This document shows, in pieces, positions 1 through 9,891 of a stretch of 64,000 bases of DNA. How positions within the stretch are numbered: position 1 is the stretch's first letter; the number at the start of each line of letters is the position of its first letter. The position numbers and the translations under genes are program-made. Source of the DNA: Pelotomaculum sp. (lineage in GTDB: Bacteria > Bacillota > Desulfotomaculia > Desulfotomaculales > Pelotomaculaceae); contig JAHDOA010000018.1 in NCBI GenBank assembly GCA_018435055.1, positions 124,001-188,000 of the forward strand. Direction: 5' to 3'. A model generated the notes under the pieces. It searched no databases and was not told where the DNA came from. It saw nothing but the letters and a program-made list of their open reading frames with translations.

Positions 1-428
1 CGGGACGCTATATTAGTGCTTTCAATATAATAAACATGGTCTGACATATCCTTCAGTTGGTTCAGTAAAACATCAATTGCCGGATATTTATCCTTGCCCA
101 TGAGGACGCCTACCGGATAAACCGGGCGGGGGTTGACAATAATATTTACATCATTGCTGCCGAATTCCAGTGTCGCTCGCGCTGCTTCCACTGGTTCAAA
201 GCCGATAATCACATGGGCACAGCCCGAAGGGATTATTGGCCCATAAAGCAATTTGCGTGACAGCCTGATGTGGGAAGACACAGATCCACCGCGTTGGGAC
301 ATACCGTATGACTCGCCTACAGTAACCTTATAACCAACAGCAACGGCAGCTTTTGCCAGGATCTCTGAAACAAGTATATTCCCCTGTCCGCCTACACCCG
401 AAATTATCAGGTTCATCGGATCTTTCAT
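1..428 (-). CDS. iorB: Indolepyruvate ferredoxin oxidoreductase beta subunit (partial, C-terminus outside window)
   Basis: The frame begins at the ATG at 428 and runs off the left edge. The visible ~142 residues read MKDPMNLIISGVGGQGN and continue with GESYGMSQRGGSVSSHIR, both typical of the gamma-type domain of 2-oxoacid:ferredoxin oxidoreductases. IorB pairs with IorA to oxidise arylpyruvates (from aromatic amino acid transamination) to arylacetyl-CoA with reduction of ferredoxin. It follows iorA with only one base between the iorA stop and its ATG, so translation is probably coupled. The function is known for the family; activity in this organism is inferred. Confidence 0.9.
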   Translation of the reverse strand, partial: MKDPMNLIISGVGGQGNILVSEILAKAAVAVGYKVTVGESYGMSQRGGSVSSHIRLSRKLLYGPIIPSGCAHVIIGFEPVEAARATLEFGSNDVNIIVNPRPVYPVGVLMGKDKYPAIDVLLNQLKDMSDHVYYIESTNIAS

Positions 429-429
429 T

Positions 430-2343
430 TTAGCCTTCTCCCCCCTCTACTACAATTGCTCCAGCCGGGCAAAGGCTGGCGCAAACTCCGCATCCGGCGC
501 AAACAGCTTCGTCTATTGCCGCTTTCCCTGCATCCGGATCCCATATATTGCCAGGACACCCCCACACTGAGGTGCAGAAGCGGCCGCAACCGCACGTGTC
601 ACCCCGGCAGAGTGACGGATCCACATACACCCTTCTTTTCTGCCTTGTTTTACGCCCTGCTACAAGGGCACATTCCTGACGCAGGATCAGTACTTTTACC
701 CCTGACTCGCGCAACATTTCACATATTTTTTCCGCAACCGCGTTATTATCGAAAGGATCAGCTACTTCACATGTTACGCCGAGACCCCTTACAATATCTT
801 CAACCATCACTTTATTTAAATCTACACCATTTACTGTTTTACCTGTGCCGGGGTGCGGCTGGTGACCGGTCATCGCTGTGACGCCGTTGTCAAGAACAAT
901 GCACAAAAAATCCGATCCGGTGTAGTGGCCGTTGATAAGGCCCGGTATTACGGCATGGTAAAAAGTCGAATCGCCAACAAATGTCAGCGCTGGCCTTTTC
1001 AAGCCAAACCTGCCAAGTTTGCTTAAACTGCCGGCAATAGCCGGTCCGGCTCCCATGCAGTGCAGTGTGTCGAATATGTTAAAGCCGGTATCCCAGGCGC
1101 CGAGACAGTAACAGCCGATATCACCGGCAACTATGCAGTCTCTACCGTCTACCGCGATAGCCGTCTTAACCGCCCAGAATGAAGCCCTGTGCGGGCAACC
1201 GGGGCACATGGCGTATTCCCGCGGCGGTATCAATTCTTTTAGTTCTTCGCGCCTTTCAGGCGGATATCCGGGCATATCATAATGAATGCCTTTTACTCTG
1301 GCTAAGGTTTGCAGGATGATATCGACGTTCATTTCGCCACAGGAAGGCCCGCGCATTCCAGCTATATCTCCTGTGGTTTTACCGAAAAACTTGACTTTAT
1401 GGTCACAATTCCTGGCATAAAGAAGCATAACCCCTTCTTCCAGAAAAGGGCGGACCTCCTCTGCAAAAATTACAACGCTGACTCCCCGCAGATGAGATAT
1501 TATAAAATTCTCCGGCAGGGGGAAAGTTGTTCCTACCCTTACCAACTTTATGTCATCTTTAAGACCGAGTAGAATAATTGCCTCTCTGGCATACAGCAGG
1601 CTTGTGCCGCTGCAAAATATAGCTGTGTCAGCGCCTTCAGGACCCTCGGCGAAGTTCAGGCCGCATTCCTCAAGGACAACAGCCGCCTTCCCGATCCTGT
1701 CTCTGGCTTTCATATGGAATACTGTTTTGGTTAAAAAACATTCGCCGGACGGGAAGAAAGCATCCTTTTTTTTCTCCAGCGGTTCTCCCAGCACAACCAA
1801 TCCCCGCGAGTGGGATACCCTGGTAACCGAGCGAAGAATTACCGGTCCCTTAATCCTTTCCGAAAGGGAAAAAGCCTTTATAGCCATCTCCTTTGCCTCT
1901 TCCACGGTCGATGGTTCGAGGACCGGTATCATGGCCGCTTTAGCCAGGTAACGTGAATCGTACTCTTTTACACTTGAATGCCCTTGCGGGTCATCTGCCA
2001 CTGCGACCACCAGACCGCCTTTACAACCCCCCAGATTCATGCTGGTGAGAAAATCGAAGGCCACGTTTAAACCATCGGACTTCATTACACACATGGCTTT
2101 GAGTCCGGCAAAGGAAGCCGCAGCCGCTCCTTCCAGGGCGACTTTCTCGTTAACTGACCACTCTGTATAAATTTCGCTTGAGTGGACCCTGTCCAATGTT
2201 TCAATAATTTCCGTCGTGGGTGAACCTGGATACGACGAGGCAAAACAAACACCTGCCTCAATGGCGCCCCTGGCAATAGCTTCATTTCCGTTTAGCAGGA
2301 CCTTATCGCCAGGCCTGCCTTCAATTACATCTCTCCAACCCAT
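430..2343 (-). CDS. iorA: Indolepyruvate ferredoxin oxidoreductase alpha subunit
   Basis: A 637-residue protein of normal IorA length. The N-terminal pyrimidine-binding domain has GNEAIARGAIEAGV and SSYPGSPTTEI (about residues 19-45). The thiamine diphosphate domain has CPGCPHRASFWA (~380) and GDIGCYCLG (~405). The C-terminus has two ferredoxin-like segments: a variant Cys-rich one (CRGDTCGCGRFC, ~578) and a regular CAGCGVCASLCP (~615), which would bind [4Fe-4S] clusters. The ATG abuts the stop codon of the upstream FrhB-like gene, and a GGAGG lies ten bases before it. With iorB it makes a cytoplasmic enzyme that reduces ferredoxin during amino acid breakdown, or runs in reverse for synthesis. 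Confidence 0.95.
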   Translation of the reverse strand: MGWRDVIEGRPGDKVLLNGNEAIARGAIEAGVCFASSYPGSPTTEIIETLDRVHSSEIYTEWSVNEKVALEGAAAASFAGLKAMCVMKSDGLNVAFDFLTSMNLGGCKGGLVVAVADDPQGHSSVKEYDSRYLAKAAMIPVLEPSTVEEAKEMAIKAFSLSERIKGPVILRSVTRVSHSRGLVVLGEPLEKKKDAFFPSGECFLTKTVFHMKARDRIGKAAVVLEECGLNFAEGPEGADTAIFCSGTSLLYAREAIILLGLKDDIKLVRVGTTFPLPENFIISHLRGVSVVIFAEEVRPFLEEGVMLLYARNCDHKVKFFGKTTGDIAGMRGPSCGEMNVDIILQTLARVKGIHYDMPGYPPERREELKELIPPREYAMCPGCPHRASFWAVKTAIAVDGRDCIVAGDIGCYCLGAWDTGFNIFDTLHCMGAGPAIAGSLSKLGRFGLKRPALTFVGDSTFYHAVIPGLINGHYTGSDFLCIVLDNGVTAMTGHQPHPGTGKTVNGVDLNKVMVEDIVRGLGVTCEVADPFDNNAVAEKICEMLRESGVKVLILRQECALVAGRKTRQKRRVYVDPSLCRGDTCGCGRFCTSVWGCPGNIWDPDAGKAAIDEAVCAGCGVCASLCPAGAIVVEGGEG

Positions 2344-3426
2344 TTAAGCGCTACCTCCATTGGCAAGGAAAAAATCCCTCTCTTTATTGGAAATCTTAAG
2401 ATATGCCGCGTCTGGATTTTCCAGCACCCGTTTCTTCTTATTGAACACCGCCTTTTTTAATAACGGCAGGCGCGGAGCAGGATATTCTTTGATTTCAATA
2501 ATTCCGTCTGCCACAGCGTCTTTTACCAGGATCGCGCCTGTATCGGTCCTGATAATCAGCGTATTCCACCCGTAATCATATTCGGTTGAGCCGACCGACA
2601 AATCTGCCAGCTCTGACAGCGGATCAAAACATATGTTGCAGGAAGCTCTGATATATTCACGGACCTCATCATATGGGAGGATGGTTTCCTTATTGCCTTT
2701 TTTGAAATTAACATCTCCGGGTATATCAATTTTTTCGTATTCGTCCAAGCCTTTATCTTTAATGAATCTATAAAACTCCGGCGAGAACGATCCCATGCAA
2801 AAGAGCCCGATTATTAAAGGTATCCTCTCCCCTTTTATCTCTTTCACTTGCTGCATCTTACGCGCCGCCGTACACTGGCAAGGCCGCCCGACTACACCTA
2901 TATTATGAAAGCCATTTTTAAGCGCTTCCTGGAATAAACCCAGGTTAGGGGCAGCGGTATATTTTGAACCCGCGCAAGCCAGGATTCCATCTGCAGAAGA
3001 AGCTATAAAAGGTCTGGCCCCGGTAAAACTGCCCCCCGTCATTAAAGCGCAGTCAATAATACCTTTTTGCAGACCGTATATTGACAGGGCTGTGACTACC
3101 CCACCGTATTGACCACTTGTCCGCGCCAGTTTATCGCATGCCCTGGCGTAATAAATCCCTCTATTACCGCCAATTACAGGATCAGTTTCCTCATCTCCAA
3201 AAATTAGTTGCCTTAAATCAGCAAAATTAGTTACTGCCCGCGGGCAGACCTGGTAACAGGTACCTTCGCTTTTCCTACAGTCGTGTACAACCCCTACCCT
3301 TTCGCCAAAACTTTTTATGTATGGGCAGTAACCGATGCAGGCGCCGCATCCGCTGCACAGGCCAGGTTTAATAACATCAGCAATCAACTTCTCTGCCGAA
3401 TTATATACTGAGACACATTTCTGCAT
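2344..3426 (-). CDS. FrhB-like coenzyme F420 hydrogenase/dehydrogenase beta-family protein with N-terminal ferredoxin domain
   Basis: A 360-residue protein. Residues ~23-65 hold Cys motifs CSGCGACIGYCP and a further CxxxxGTCYQVCP, expected to bind [4Fe-4S] clusters. The rest matches the FrhB N- and C-terminal pattern, including the segment GGVVTALSIYGLQKGIIDCALM (positions roughly 107-128), VGRPCQCTAAR (~180), and CNICFDPLSELADLSVGS (~265). Family members are FAD/Fe-S proteins that move electrons between ferredoxin and F420, NAD(P)H or another partner. It is the first gene of the ior operon, directly abutting iorA. The partner is unknown; an electron outlet for IorAB is my inference. Confidence 0.8.
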   Translation of the reverse strand: MQKCVSVYNSAEKLIADVIKPGLCSGCGACIGYCPYIKSFGERVGVVHDCRKSEGTCYQVCPRAVTNFADLRQLIFGDEETDPVIGGNRGIYYARACDKLARTSGQYGGVVTALSIYGLQKGIIDCALMTGGSFTGARPFIASSADGILACAGSKYTAAPNLGLFQEALKNGFHNIGVVGRPCQCTAARKMQQVKEIKGERIPLIIGLFCMGSFSPEFYRFIKDKGLDEYEKIDIPGDVNFKKGNKETILPYDEVREYIRASCNICFDPLSELADLSVGSTEYDYGWNTLIIRTDTGAILVKDAVADGIIEIKEYPAPRLPLLKKAVFNKKKRVLENPDAAYLKISNKERDFFLANGGSA

Positions 3427-3447
3427 AAAAGGCGCTCCCTTTTAAAA

Positions 3448-3483
3448 TATTTACAAATAGTTATTAATAACTATTTGTAAATA
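3448..3483. promoter_or_regulatory. Perfect 36-bp AT-rich palindrome upstream of the FrhB-ior operon
   Basis: The left half is TATTTACAAATAGTTATT and the right half is its exact reverse complement, centred between 3465 and 3466. It lies 22 bases before the start codon of the FrhB-like gene, between a possible promoter (3484-3520 on the minus strand) and the ribosome binding site (GGGAG). This is the usual place for a repressor operator, or it could fold as a 5' leader hairpin. There is no T-run after it in either direction, so a terminator is unlikely. Confidence 0.65.
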
Positions 3484-3734
3484 CATATATAATTAATACC
3501 TATGTATAGAATAACACCAATTTAAAAAAAAAGTAACAATTAAAATATATTTTAGTTAAAATAGTAATACTCTGAAAAAACTGATAATCATATTAATTAT
3601 GAAAAGTCATACTTATTATATTAGTTAAAATTATTTGTTAATTCCATAAATACTTGAGGTTAATGAGTTTTACCAAGGTATTTTAATATATTAAGAAGTT
3701 AAAGCAATTAAGTATAACTACGATAAAGAGATGC

Positions 3735-3765
3735 AAAAAAGCGAGGGCGTAAAGCCCCCGCTTTT
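3735..3765 (-). terminator. Intrinsic terminator after PFOR (bidirectional form)
   Basis: Stem GCGAGGGC (3741-3748) pairs with GCCCCCGC (3754-3761) with one mismatch and a five-base loop. On the minus strand it is followed by six T (3740-3735), 20-50 bases after the PFOR stop. It would end the transcript coming from the mmc/PFOR side. Confidence 0.85.
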
Positions 3766-3783
3766 CTTATCAGGTTATTGCTA

Positions 3784-6700
3784 TCATTGCGCAGCCATTT
3801 TCTTGTAAAATTCGTACCTTTCCCTGGCGTCTTCCTGTGTCTTCTTGAACAGGGCTTCGGCTGTTGCCGGGAAGAGCTTCGCCAGTGAATTGTAGCGGAC
3901 TTCGCCCATAATAAAGTCTCTGAACAGATCCAGGTTTGGCTCTTTGGAGTCCAGAATGAACGGGTTCTTGCCCTCTTTCTTGAGCTCAGGATTGTACCTG
4001 TAGAGGTGCCAGTAGCCGCACTTGACAGCCTTGTCCATTTCCTGCTGGCTGCGGGTCATATTGATCCCGTGGTTGATGCAGGAGGAGTAAGCGATGATCA
4101 GTGACGGGCCGGGATACGCTTCTGCTTCTTTGAAAGCTCTAACGCACTGGGCCTGGTCAGCGCCCATCGCGACCTGCGCCACATAGACATAACCATAGGT
4201 CATGGCCATTGCGCCCAGGTCTTTCTTCTTGGTGCTTTTGCCGGCTGCTGCAAACTTGGCGATAGCCGCGGTCGGAGTGGACTTGGAGGACTGGCCGCCG
4301 GTATTGGAATAGACCTCGGTGTCTAAGACCAGGATGTTGATGTCTTCGCCGGATGCGAGCACGTGGTCAACACCGCCGTAGCCGATGTCATAGCCCCAGC
4401 CGTCTCCGCCGAATGACCAGTTGGACTTCTTGATTAGGAAGTCTTTCAGATCATAAATCTGCTTCAAGGTCGGGTTGGTTGCATCCTTGATCAGCGGCAG
4501 GAGCTTGGCTGTAGCTTCCTTGGAACCATCGCCCAGAAGCATGTTGTCCAGCCATCCCTGCAGGGCTTCTTTCGTTTCAGCCGGGATATCCTGAGCCATA
4601 GCTTCTTTTGCCAGGTCAGCGATTCTATTTCTGATTTGTTTTACGCCAAGGTATAATCCCAGTCCAAATTCCGCGCTATCTTCAAACAGTGAGTTGGACC
4701 AGGCCGGTCCTTTGCCTTCTGCGTTTTTACAGTAGGCCATGGACGGAGCGGCAGCCGGATAAATTGAGGAGCAGCCCGTGGCGTTCGCCATCATCATCCT
4801 ATCGCCGTAAAGCTGGGTCAGGAGCTTGATGTACGGGGTCTCACCACAGCCGCCGCAGGCGCCGTTAAACTCAAATAACGGCTGGCAGAACTGGCTGCCC
4901 TTGACGCTGTATTTGTTCCAGAGGTTGTCTTTAACTTTTAGCGTAGTTGCAAATTCCCAGTTGGCTGCTTCGACTTCAGACTGAGTCTCAAGCGGCTCCA
5001 TAACAAGAGCTTTTTCCTTGGACGGGCAGCAGTTGACGCAGACTTCGCAGCCCATGCAGTCAAGAGGTGAAACCTGCATGCGGTAGGTTAGTCCAGCCAG
5101 TTGCTTGCCTACAGCCTTCAGGGTTTCAAATTCTTGCGGAGCTGCTTTTGCTTCCGCTTCGTCCAACAGGAACGGCCTGATGGCAGCGTGCGGGCATACC
5201 AGCGAACACTGGTTGCACTGGATGCAGTTTTCCTTGATCCACCGGGGCACGAATGCCGCCACGCCGCGCTTTTCATATTGCGATGTGCCGGACGGGAAGG
5301 TGCCGTCCTCTGCGCCTACGAAGGCGCTTACGGGCAGTTTGTCGCCCTCCTGCCTGGTGATCGGGCGCAGTATGTTTTTAATGAATTCAGGATCTTTCTT
5401 GTCGACGACGGGATCATCAGGAGCGTTGGCCCATGATTCCGGCACATCAATTTTTACCAGGTTTTGGATACCGGCGTCAACAGAGGCGTTGTTCATGTTG
5501 ACGATCTTCTCGCCTTTTTTGCCATAGGCCTTCTGAATCTGGGCTTTCATGTAGCCGACAGCTTCGTCGATGGGAATAACTTTAGCCAGTTTAAAGAAAG
5601 CTGACTGCATGATCATGTTGGTGCGGTTGCCTAAGCCAAGTCCCCTTGCCAGTTCAACAGCGTTGATGGTGTAGAAGCAAATCTTGTTCTTGGCAATGAA
5701 ACGCTTCATCGCAGCCGGCAGTTTTTCATCCAGTTCCTCCGGCGTCCAAACGGTGTTGAGGAGGAAGGTACCACCCGGTTTGAGGCCGGCGGTAACATCG
5801 TACATGTTGACATAAGCCTGGTTGCTGCAGGAAATAAAGTTAGCGCTGCTGATCAGGTAAGGCGCCTTGATCGGCTTCTTGCCGAAGCGCAGGTGTGAAA
5901 CTGTGATGCCGCCGGACTTCTTGGAGTCATAGGCGAAATAGGCCTGCGCGTACATATCCGTGTGGTCACCGATAATTTCCACAGCCTGCTTGTTGGCGCC
6001 GACTGTGCCGTCGGAACCGAGTCCCCAGAATTTGCACTGGATGGTCCCTTCCGGTGTGGCGTCAATATCTTCACCCCTCGGCAGGGAGGTGTTGGAAACG
6101 TCGTCGACGATGCTGATGGTGAAGTTATTTTTCGGCTGATCGGACTTCAGGTTTTCAAACACAGCCACGATATCGGAAGGCAGGGTGTCTTTGGAACCAA
6201 GGCCGTAGCGGCCGCCAACTATAACCGGCTTCATGTCGGAATCGTAGAATGTGTTTTTGATATCCATGTAAAGCGGCTCTCCGGGACATCCGGGAGTCTT
6301 AACCCTGTCAAGGACAGCGATCTTCTTCACTGTCTTGGGCAGAACATCAAAAAGGTATTTTGGCGACCAGGGCCTGTACAGGTGGACCTTGATGATACCG
6401 ACTTTCTCGCCCTTGGCAATCAGGTAGTTGATGGTCTCTTCCGCTGTATCGCAGACGGAACCCATGGCGACGATAATATTCTCAGCATCCGGCGCGCCAT
6501 AATAATCAAACGGCTTGTAATAACGACCGCAGATATCACCTATTTGCTTCAAATAATCAGCTACTATGTCTGCTACTGGCTCAAAGAAGGGGCTGCAGGC
6601 CTCTCTGGCCTGGAAGAAAATATCCGGGTTCTGGTTCGAACCTCTGGTAACAGGGCGGTCGGGATTCAGGCTTCTGTCGCGGAATGCCTTGACGGCATCC

Positions 6701-7293
6701 ATGTCGACCAGTTTGGCATAGTCTTCATATTCGATCATTTCAATCTTTTGCTGTTCGTGCGAGGTCCGGAATCCATCATAGAAGTGCAGGAAAGGTATCC
6801 GGGACTTGATCGCGGCCGCGTGAGCGACGGGGCCGATGTCGATAATTTCCTGTACGCTGTTGGAGCACAGCATCGCCCAGCCGGTCTGTACGGTGGACAT
6901 AACGTCGGAATGGTCACCGAAAATGTTCAGGGCGTGGGTCGCCAGGCTGCGGGCGGTAACGTGCAGTACGCCCGGCAGCAGTTCACCGGCTATTTTGTAC
7001 ATGTTCGGGATCATCAGCAGCAAGCCCTGGGAAGCGGTATAGCTTGTCCCCAGCGCCCCAGCTGAAAGCGCGCCGTGCAGAGCGCCGGCGGCGCCTGCTT
7101 CAGACTGCATTTCCCTCACATCAACTGTTTGCCCAAAAATGTTCTTTAAGCCCTGAGCGCTCCACTCATCCACGTATTCCGCCATGGGTGAGGATGGTGT
7201 GATGGGGAAAATGCAGGCGCATTCGGTAAAAGCATACGATACGTATGCCGCTGCCTTGGTTCCGTCCATCGTCTTCATCTTTTTATTGGCCAT
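3784..7293 (-). CDS. nifJ: Pyruvate:ferredoxin (flavodoxin) oxidoreductase, single-chain
   Basis: A 1169-residue protein, the normal length for homodimeric PFOR. It oxidises pyruvate and CoA to acetyl-CoA and CO2 while reducing ferredoxin. The N-terminal domain starts MKTMDGTKAAAYVSYAFTE with the FPITPSSPMAEYVDEW motif. Two ferredoxin clusters follow at ~residue 690 (CIQCNQCSLVCP) and ~745 (CMGCEVCVNCCP). The thiamine diphosphate domain has GACGGCGETPY (~820), GDGWGYDIGYGG (~965) and DTEVYSNTGGQSSKS (~995). It lies 125 bp downstream of mmcM on the same strand, so it probably belongs to, or is read through from, the mmc operon and completes propionate oxidation to acetyl-CoA. A GGGGG ribosome binding site precedes the ATG. 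Confidence 0.97.
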   Translation of the reverse strand: MANKKMKTMDGTKAAAYVSYAFTECACIFPITPSSPMAEYVDEWSAQGLKNIFGQTVDVREMQSEAGAAGALHGALSAGALGTSYTASQGLLLMIPNMYKIAGELLPGVLHVTARSLATHALNIFGDHSDVMSTVQTGWAMLCSNSVQEIIDIGPVAHAAAIKSRIPFLHFYDGFRTSHEQQKIEMIEYEDYAKLVDMDAVKAFRDRSLNPDRPVTRGSNQNPDIFFQAREACSPFFEPVADIVADYLKQIGDICGRYYKPFDYYGAPDAENIIVAMGSVCDTAEETINYLIAKGEKVGIIKVHLYRPWSPKYLFDVLPKTVKKIAVLDRVKTPGCPGEPLYMDIKNTFYDSDMKPVIVGGRYGLGSKDTLPSDIVAVFENLKSDQPKNNFTISIVDDVSNTSLPRGEDIDATPEGTIQCKFWGLGSDGTVGANKQAVEIIGDHTDMYAQAYFAYDSKKSGGITVSHLRFGKKPIKAPYLISSANFISCSNQAYVNMYDVTAGLKPGGTFLLNTVWTPEELDEKLPAAMKRFIAKNKICFYTINAVELARGLGLGNRTNMIMQSAFFKLAKVIPIDEAVGYMKAQIQKAYGKKGEKIVNMNNASVDAGIQNLVKIDVPESWANAPDDPVVDKKDPEFIKNILRPITRQEGDKLPVSAFVGAEDGTFPSGTSQYEKRGVAAFVPRWIKENCIQCNQCSLVCPHAAIRPFLLDEAEAKAAPQEFETLKAVGKQLAGLTYRMQVSPLDCMGCEVCVNCCPSKEKALVMEPLETQSEVEAANWEFATTLKVKDNLWNKYSVKGSQFCQPLFEFNGACGGCGETPYIKLLTQLYGDRMMMANATGCSSIYPAAAPSMAYCKNAEGKGPAWSNSLFEDSAEFGLGLYLGVKQIRNRIADLAKEAMAQDIPAETKEALQGWLDNMLLGDGSKEATAKLLPLIKDATNPTLKQIYDLKDFLIKKSNWSFGGDGWGYDIGYGGVDHVLASGEDINILVLDTEVYSNTGGQSSKSTPTAAIAKFAAAGKSTKKKDLGAMAMTYGYVYVAQVAMGADQAQCVRAFKEAEAYPGPSLIIAYSSCINHGINMTRSQQEMDKAVKCGYWHLYRYNPELKKEGKNPFILDSKEPNLDLFRDFIMGEVRYNSLAKLFPATAEALFKKTQEDARERYEFYKKMAAQ

Positions 7294-7333
7294 TTAGTTG
7301 ACTAACCCCCTTTAAATTGTCGCCTTTTATTTC

Positions 7334-7377
7334 GTCATAACGGGCCGGGCGGTTGTAACCGCCGGCCCGGTGATGAC
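7334..7377 (-). other. Strong intercistronic stem-loop between mmcM and PFOR
   Basis: CGGGCCGGGCGGTT (7341-7354) pairs almost perfectly with AACCGCCGGCCCGG (7357-7370) with a two-base loop, and GTCAT/ATGAC extends the stem outward. No T-run follows on either strand. It is therefore unlikely to be a full terminator; it could protect the 3' end of a processed mmc transcript or weaken read-through into PFOR. Confidence 0.7.
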
Positions 7378-7418
7378 ATTTAATTACTACTTATACTATA
7401 CAGGATAGTACCGCAATA

Positions 7419-8819
7419 TTATACTGGATAGTACTGGCTGCTTTGTTTTGCAAGTTCAACATCTACGTTGAGTTTCTTGGCCATTCTTTCCTCAAGGAAC
7501 TTGGGCGCAACCTGTGGATAGATAGCGCAGGAAATAATATCTTCCTCTTTTTCCATCGCATGCGCAATCATTTCCTTGGCTTTCGGCAGTTCGGGCTCGA
7601 GCATGTCGGCAGGGCGGCAGGTGATTGGCTTTTCTTCGCCGATAATCATCTTGCGCGCCTCTTCATTAATCGGCGCCGGCGGCCTGCCGTAGTAACCACG
7701 CATATACTGTTTAACTTCGTTGGTGCACATTTTGTAACGGCCCATCAGGACGTTCAGCACAGCCTGGGAACCAACGATTTGGCTGGACGGGGTAACAAGC
7801 GGCGGCCAGCCGAAATCTTCCTGCACCCGCGGCATTTCCGACAGCACTTCCGGCAGGCGGTGCAGAGCGTTAGCCTGCTGCAACTGGGACAAGAAGTTTG
7901 ACATCATCCCGCCGGGCACCTGCGATACCAGGATACCAGCGTCGGGATATTTTTGAGCCAGGTCGAACGCCGCGTATTGCGGGCGGATTTCCTTCCAGTA
8001 GTCCGCCAATTCAATCATGGGCTCGAGATCTAAGCCCGTGTCATATTCAGTCCCTTCAAACGCTGAACACATAACTTCGATTGAAGGCTGCGAAGTCTGT
8101 ACTGACATCGGCGATATGGCGCAGTCGATAATATTGGCGCCCGCCTCAATACCCTTCATATAAGCCATGGAACCCATGCCGCTTGTATAGTGGCAGTGGA
8201 GCTGGATGGGAACCGTGATGCCGGCGTCCCTCATGCCTTTGACGATATCATAAGTGATATACGGGGCGATAATGCCCGCCATATCCTTAATAGCGATGGA
8301 CTGAACGCCCATGCTCTCGAGTTCTTTAGCTTTGCCGACATAGTGCTCAACCGTGTGCACCGGGCTAATCGCGTAACAGATCGTACCCTGGGCGTGCGCC
8401 CCTTCGTCAAGGACGGTCTTAATTGCGACTTCCAGGTTGCGGTAGTCGTTCAAGGCGTCGAAACAGCGGAATATATCCATACCGTTAAAGACTGCCTTTT
8501 TGATAAATTCGATTAGCACATCATCGGCATAGTTCCTGTAACCGACGATATTCTGGCCTCTCAGCAACATCTGAGTCTTGGTCTTTTTCAGGTGGCGTCT
8601 GATTACCCTGAGACGCTCCCATGGGTCATCACCGCAGAAACGCATACAGGTATCAAAAGTCGCGCCGCCCCACATTTCCATGGAATAAAAGCCAATCTCA
8701 TCGTGTTTTTCCGCGATCGGAATCATATGCTCGGTCTTCATCCGGGTAGCCAGCAAGGACTGGTGGGCATCCCGGAAAGTAGTATCGGTAATTAATACAG
8801 CTTTTGGTCCCTTTGCCAT
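7419..8819 (-). CDS. mmcM: Methylmalonyl-CoA:pyruvate transcarboxylase 5S-type subunit (carboxyltransferase)
   Basis: A 466-residue protein of the pyruvate carboxylase B / oxaloacetate decarboxylase alpha / transcarboxylase 5S family. The TIM-barrel start ITDTTFRDAHQSLLATRM and MEMWGGATFD are diagnostic, with the carboxylated-lysine and metal region IAIKDMAGI (~175) and QLHCHYTSGMG (~203). It stops after the conserved C-terminal domain and has no biotinyl domain; biotin is supplied by the separate MmcK. In syntrophic propionate oxidation it transfers the carboxyl group from oxaloacetate to MmcK-biotin, giving pyruvate. No membrane decarboxylase subunit is encoded here, which supports a soluble transcarboxylase rather than a sodium pump. 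Confidence 0.9.
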   Translation of the reverse strand: MAKGPKAVLITDTTFRDAHQSLLATRMKTEHMIPIAEKHDEIGFYSMEMWGGATFDTCMRFCGDDPWERLRVIRRHLKKTKTQMLLRGQNIVGYRNYADDVLIEFIKKAVFNGMDIFRCFDALNDYRNLEVAIKTVLDEGAHAQGTICYAISPVHTVEHYVGKAKELESMGVQSIAIKDMAGIIAPYITYDIVKGMRDAGITVPIQLHCHYTSGMGSMAYMKGIEAGANIIDCAISPMSVQTSQPSIEVMCSAFEGTEYDTGLDLEPMIELADYWKEIRPQYAAFDLAQKYPDAGILVSQVPGGMMSNFLSQLQQANALHRLPEVLSEMPRVQEDFGWPPLVTPSSQIVGSQAVLNVLMGRYKMCTNEVKQYMRGYYGRPPAPINEEARKMIIGEEKPITCRPADMLEPELPKAKEMIAHAMEKEEDIISCAIYPQVAPKFLEERMAKKLNVDVELAKQSSQYYPV

Positions 8820-8856
8820 CTTATTATCCTCCCCTTTTATCGCTAGCCGGACTTTT

Positions 8857-9804
<948 letters not shown>

Positions 9805-9851
9805 CTAATTTTTACGAACAATAATCAGTAGTCAATCGCCGGTATTCGCTT

Positions 9852-9884
9852 CCGGTGGAAGCCCGGTATAAAGGCTTCCACCGG
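9852..9884 (-). other. Intercistronic stem-loop between mmcK and mmcL
   Basis: CCGGTGGAAGCC (9852-9863) is perfectly complementary to GGCTTCCACCGG (9873-9884) with a nine-base loop. No T-run follows on the minus strand. It is probably an RNA stability or processing element within the mmc transcript. Confidence 0.7.
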
Positions 9885-9891
9885 CATATAT

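Larger units (their letters stand above)
3427..3783. other. AT-rich intergenic region, 357 bp
   Basis: No open frame with coding character. It contains the 36-bp palindrome at its left end, a terminator at its right end, and a direct repeat TTAGTTAAAAT at 3552-3562 and 3621-3631. The sequence is far richer in A and T than the flanking genes. The promoter of the FrhB-ior operon must lie here on the minus strand, but no confident -35/-10 pair could be picked. Confidence 0.6.

Noticed and set aside
5962-7065. A 367-codon open frame on the plus strand
   Set aside because: It is antisense to the PFOR gene, whose motifs are unambiguous; the frame arises from GC-biased codon positions.
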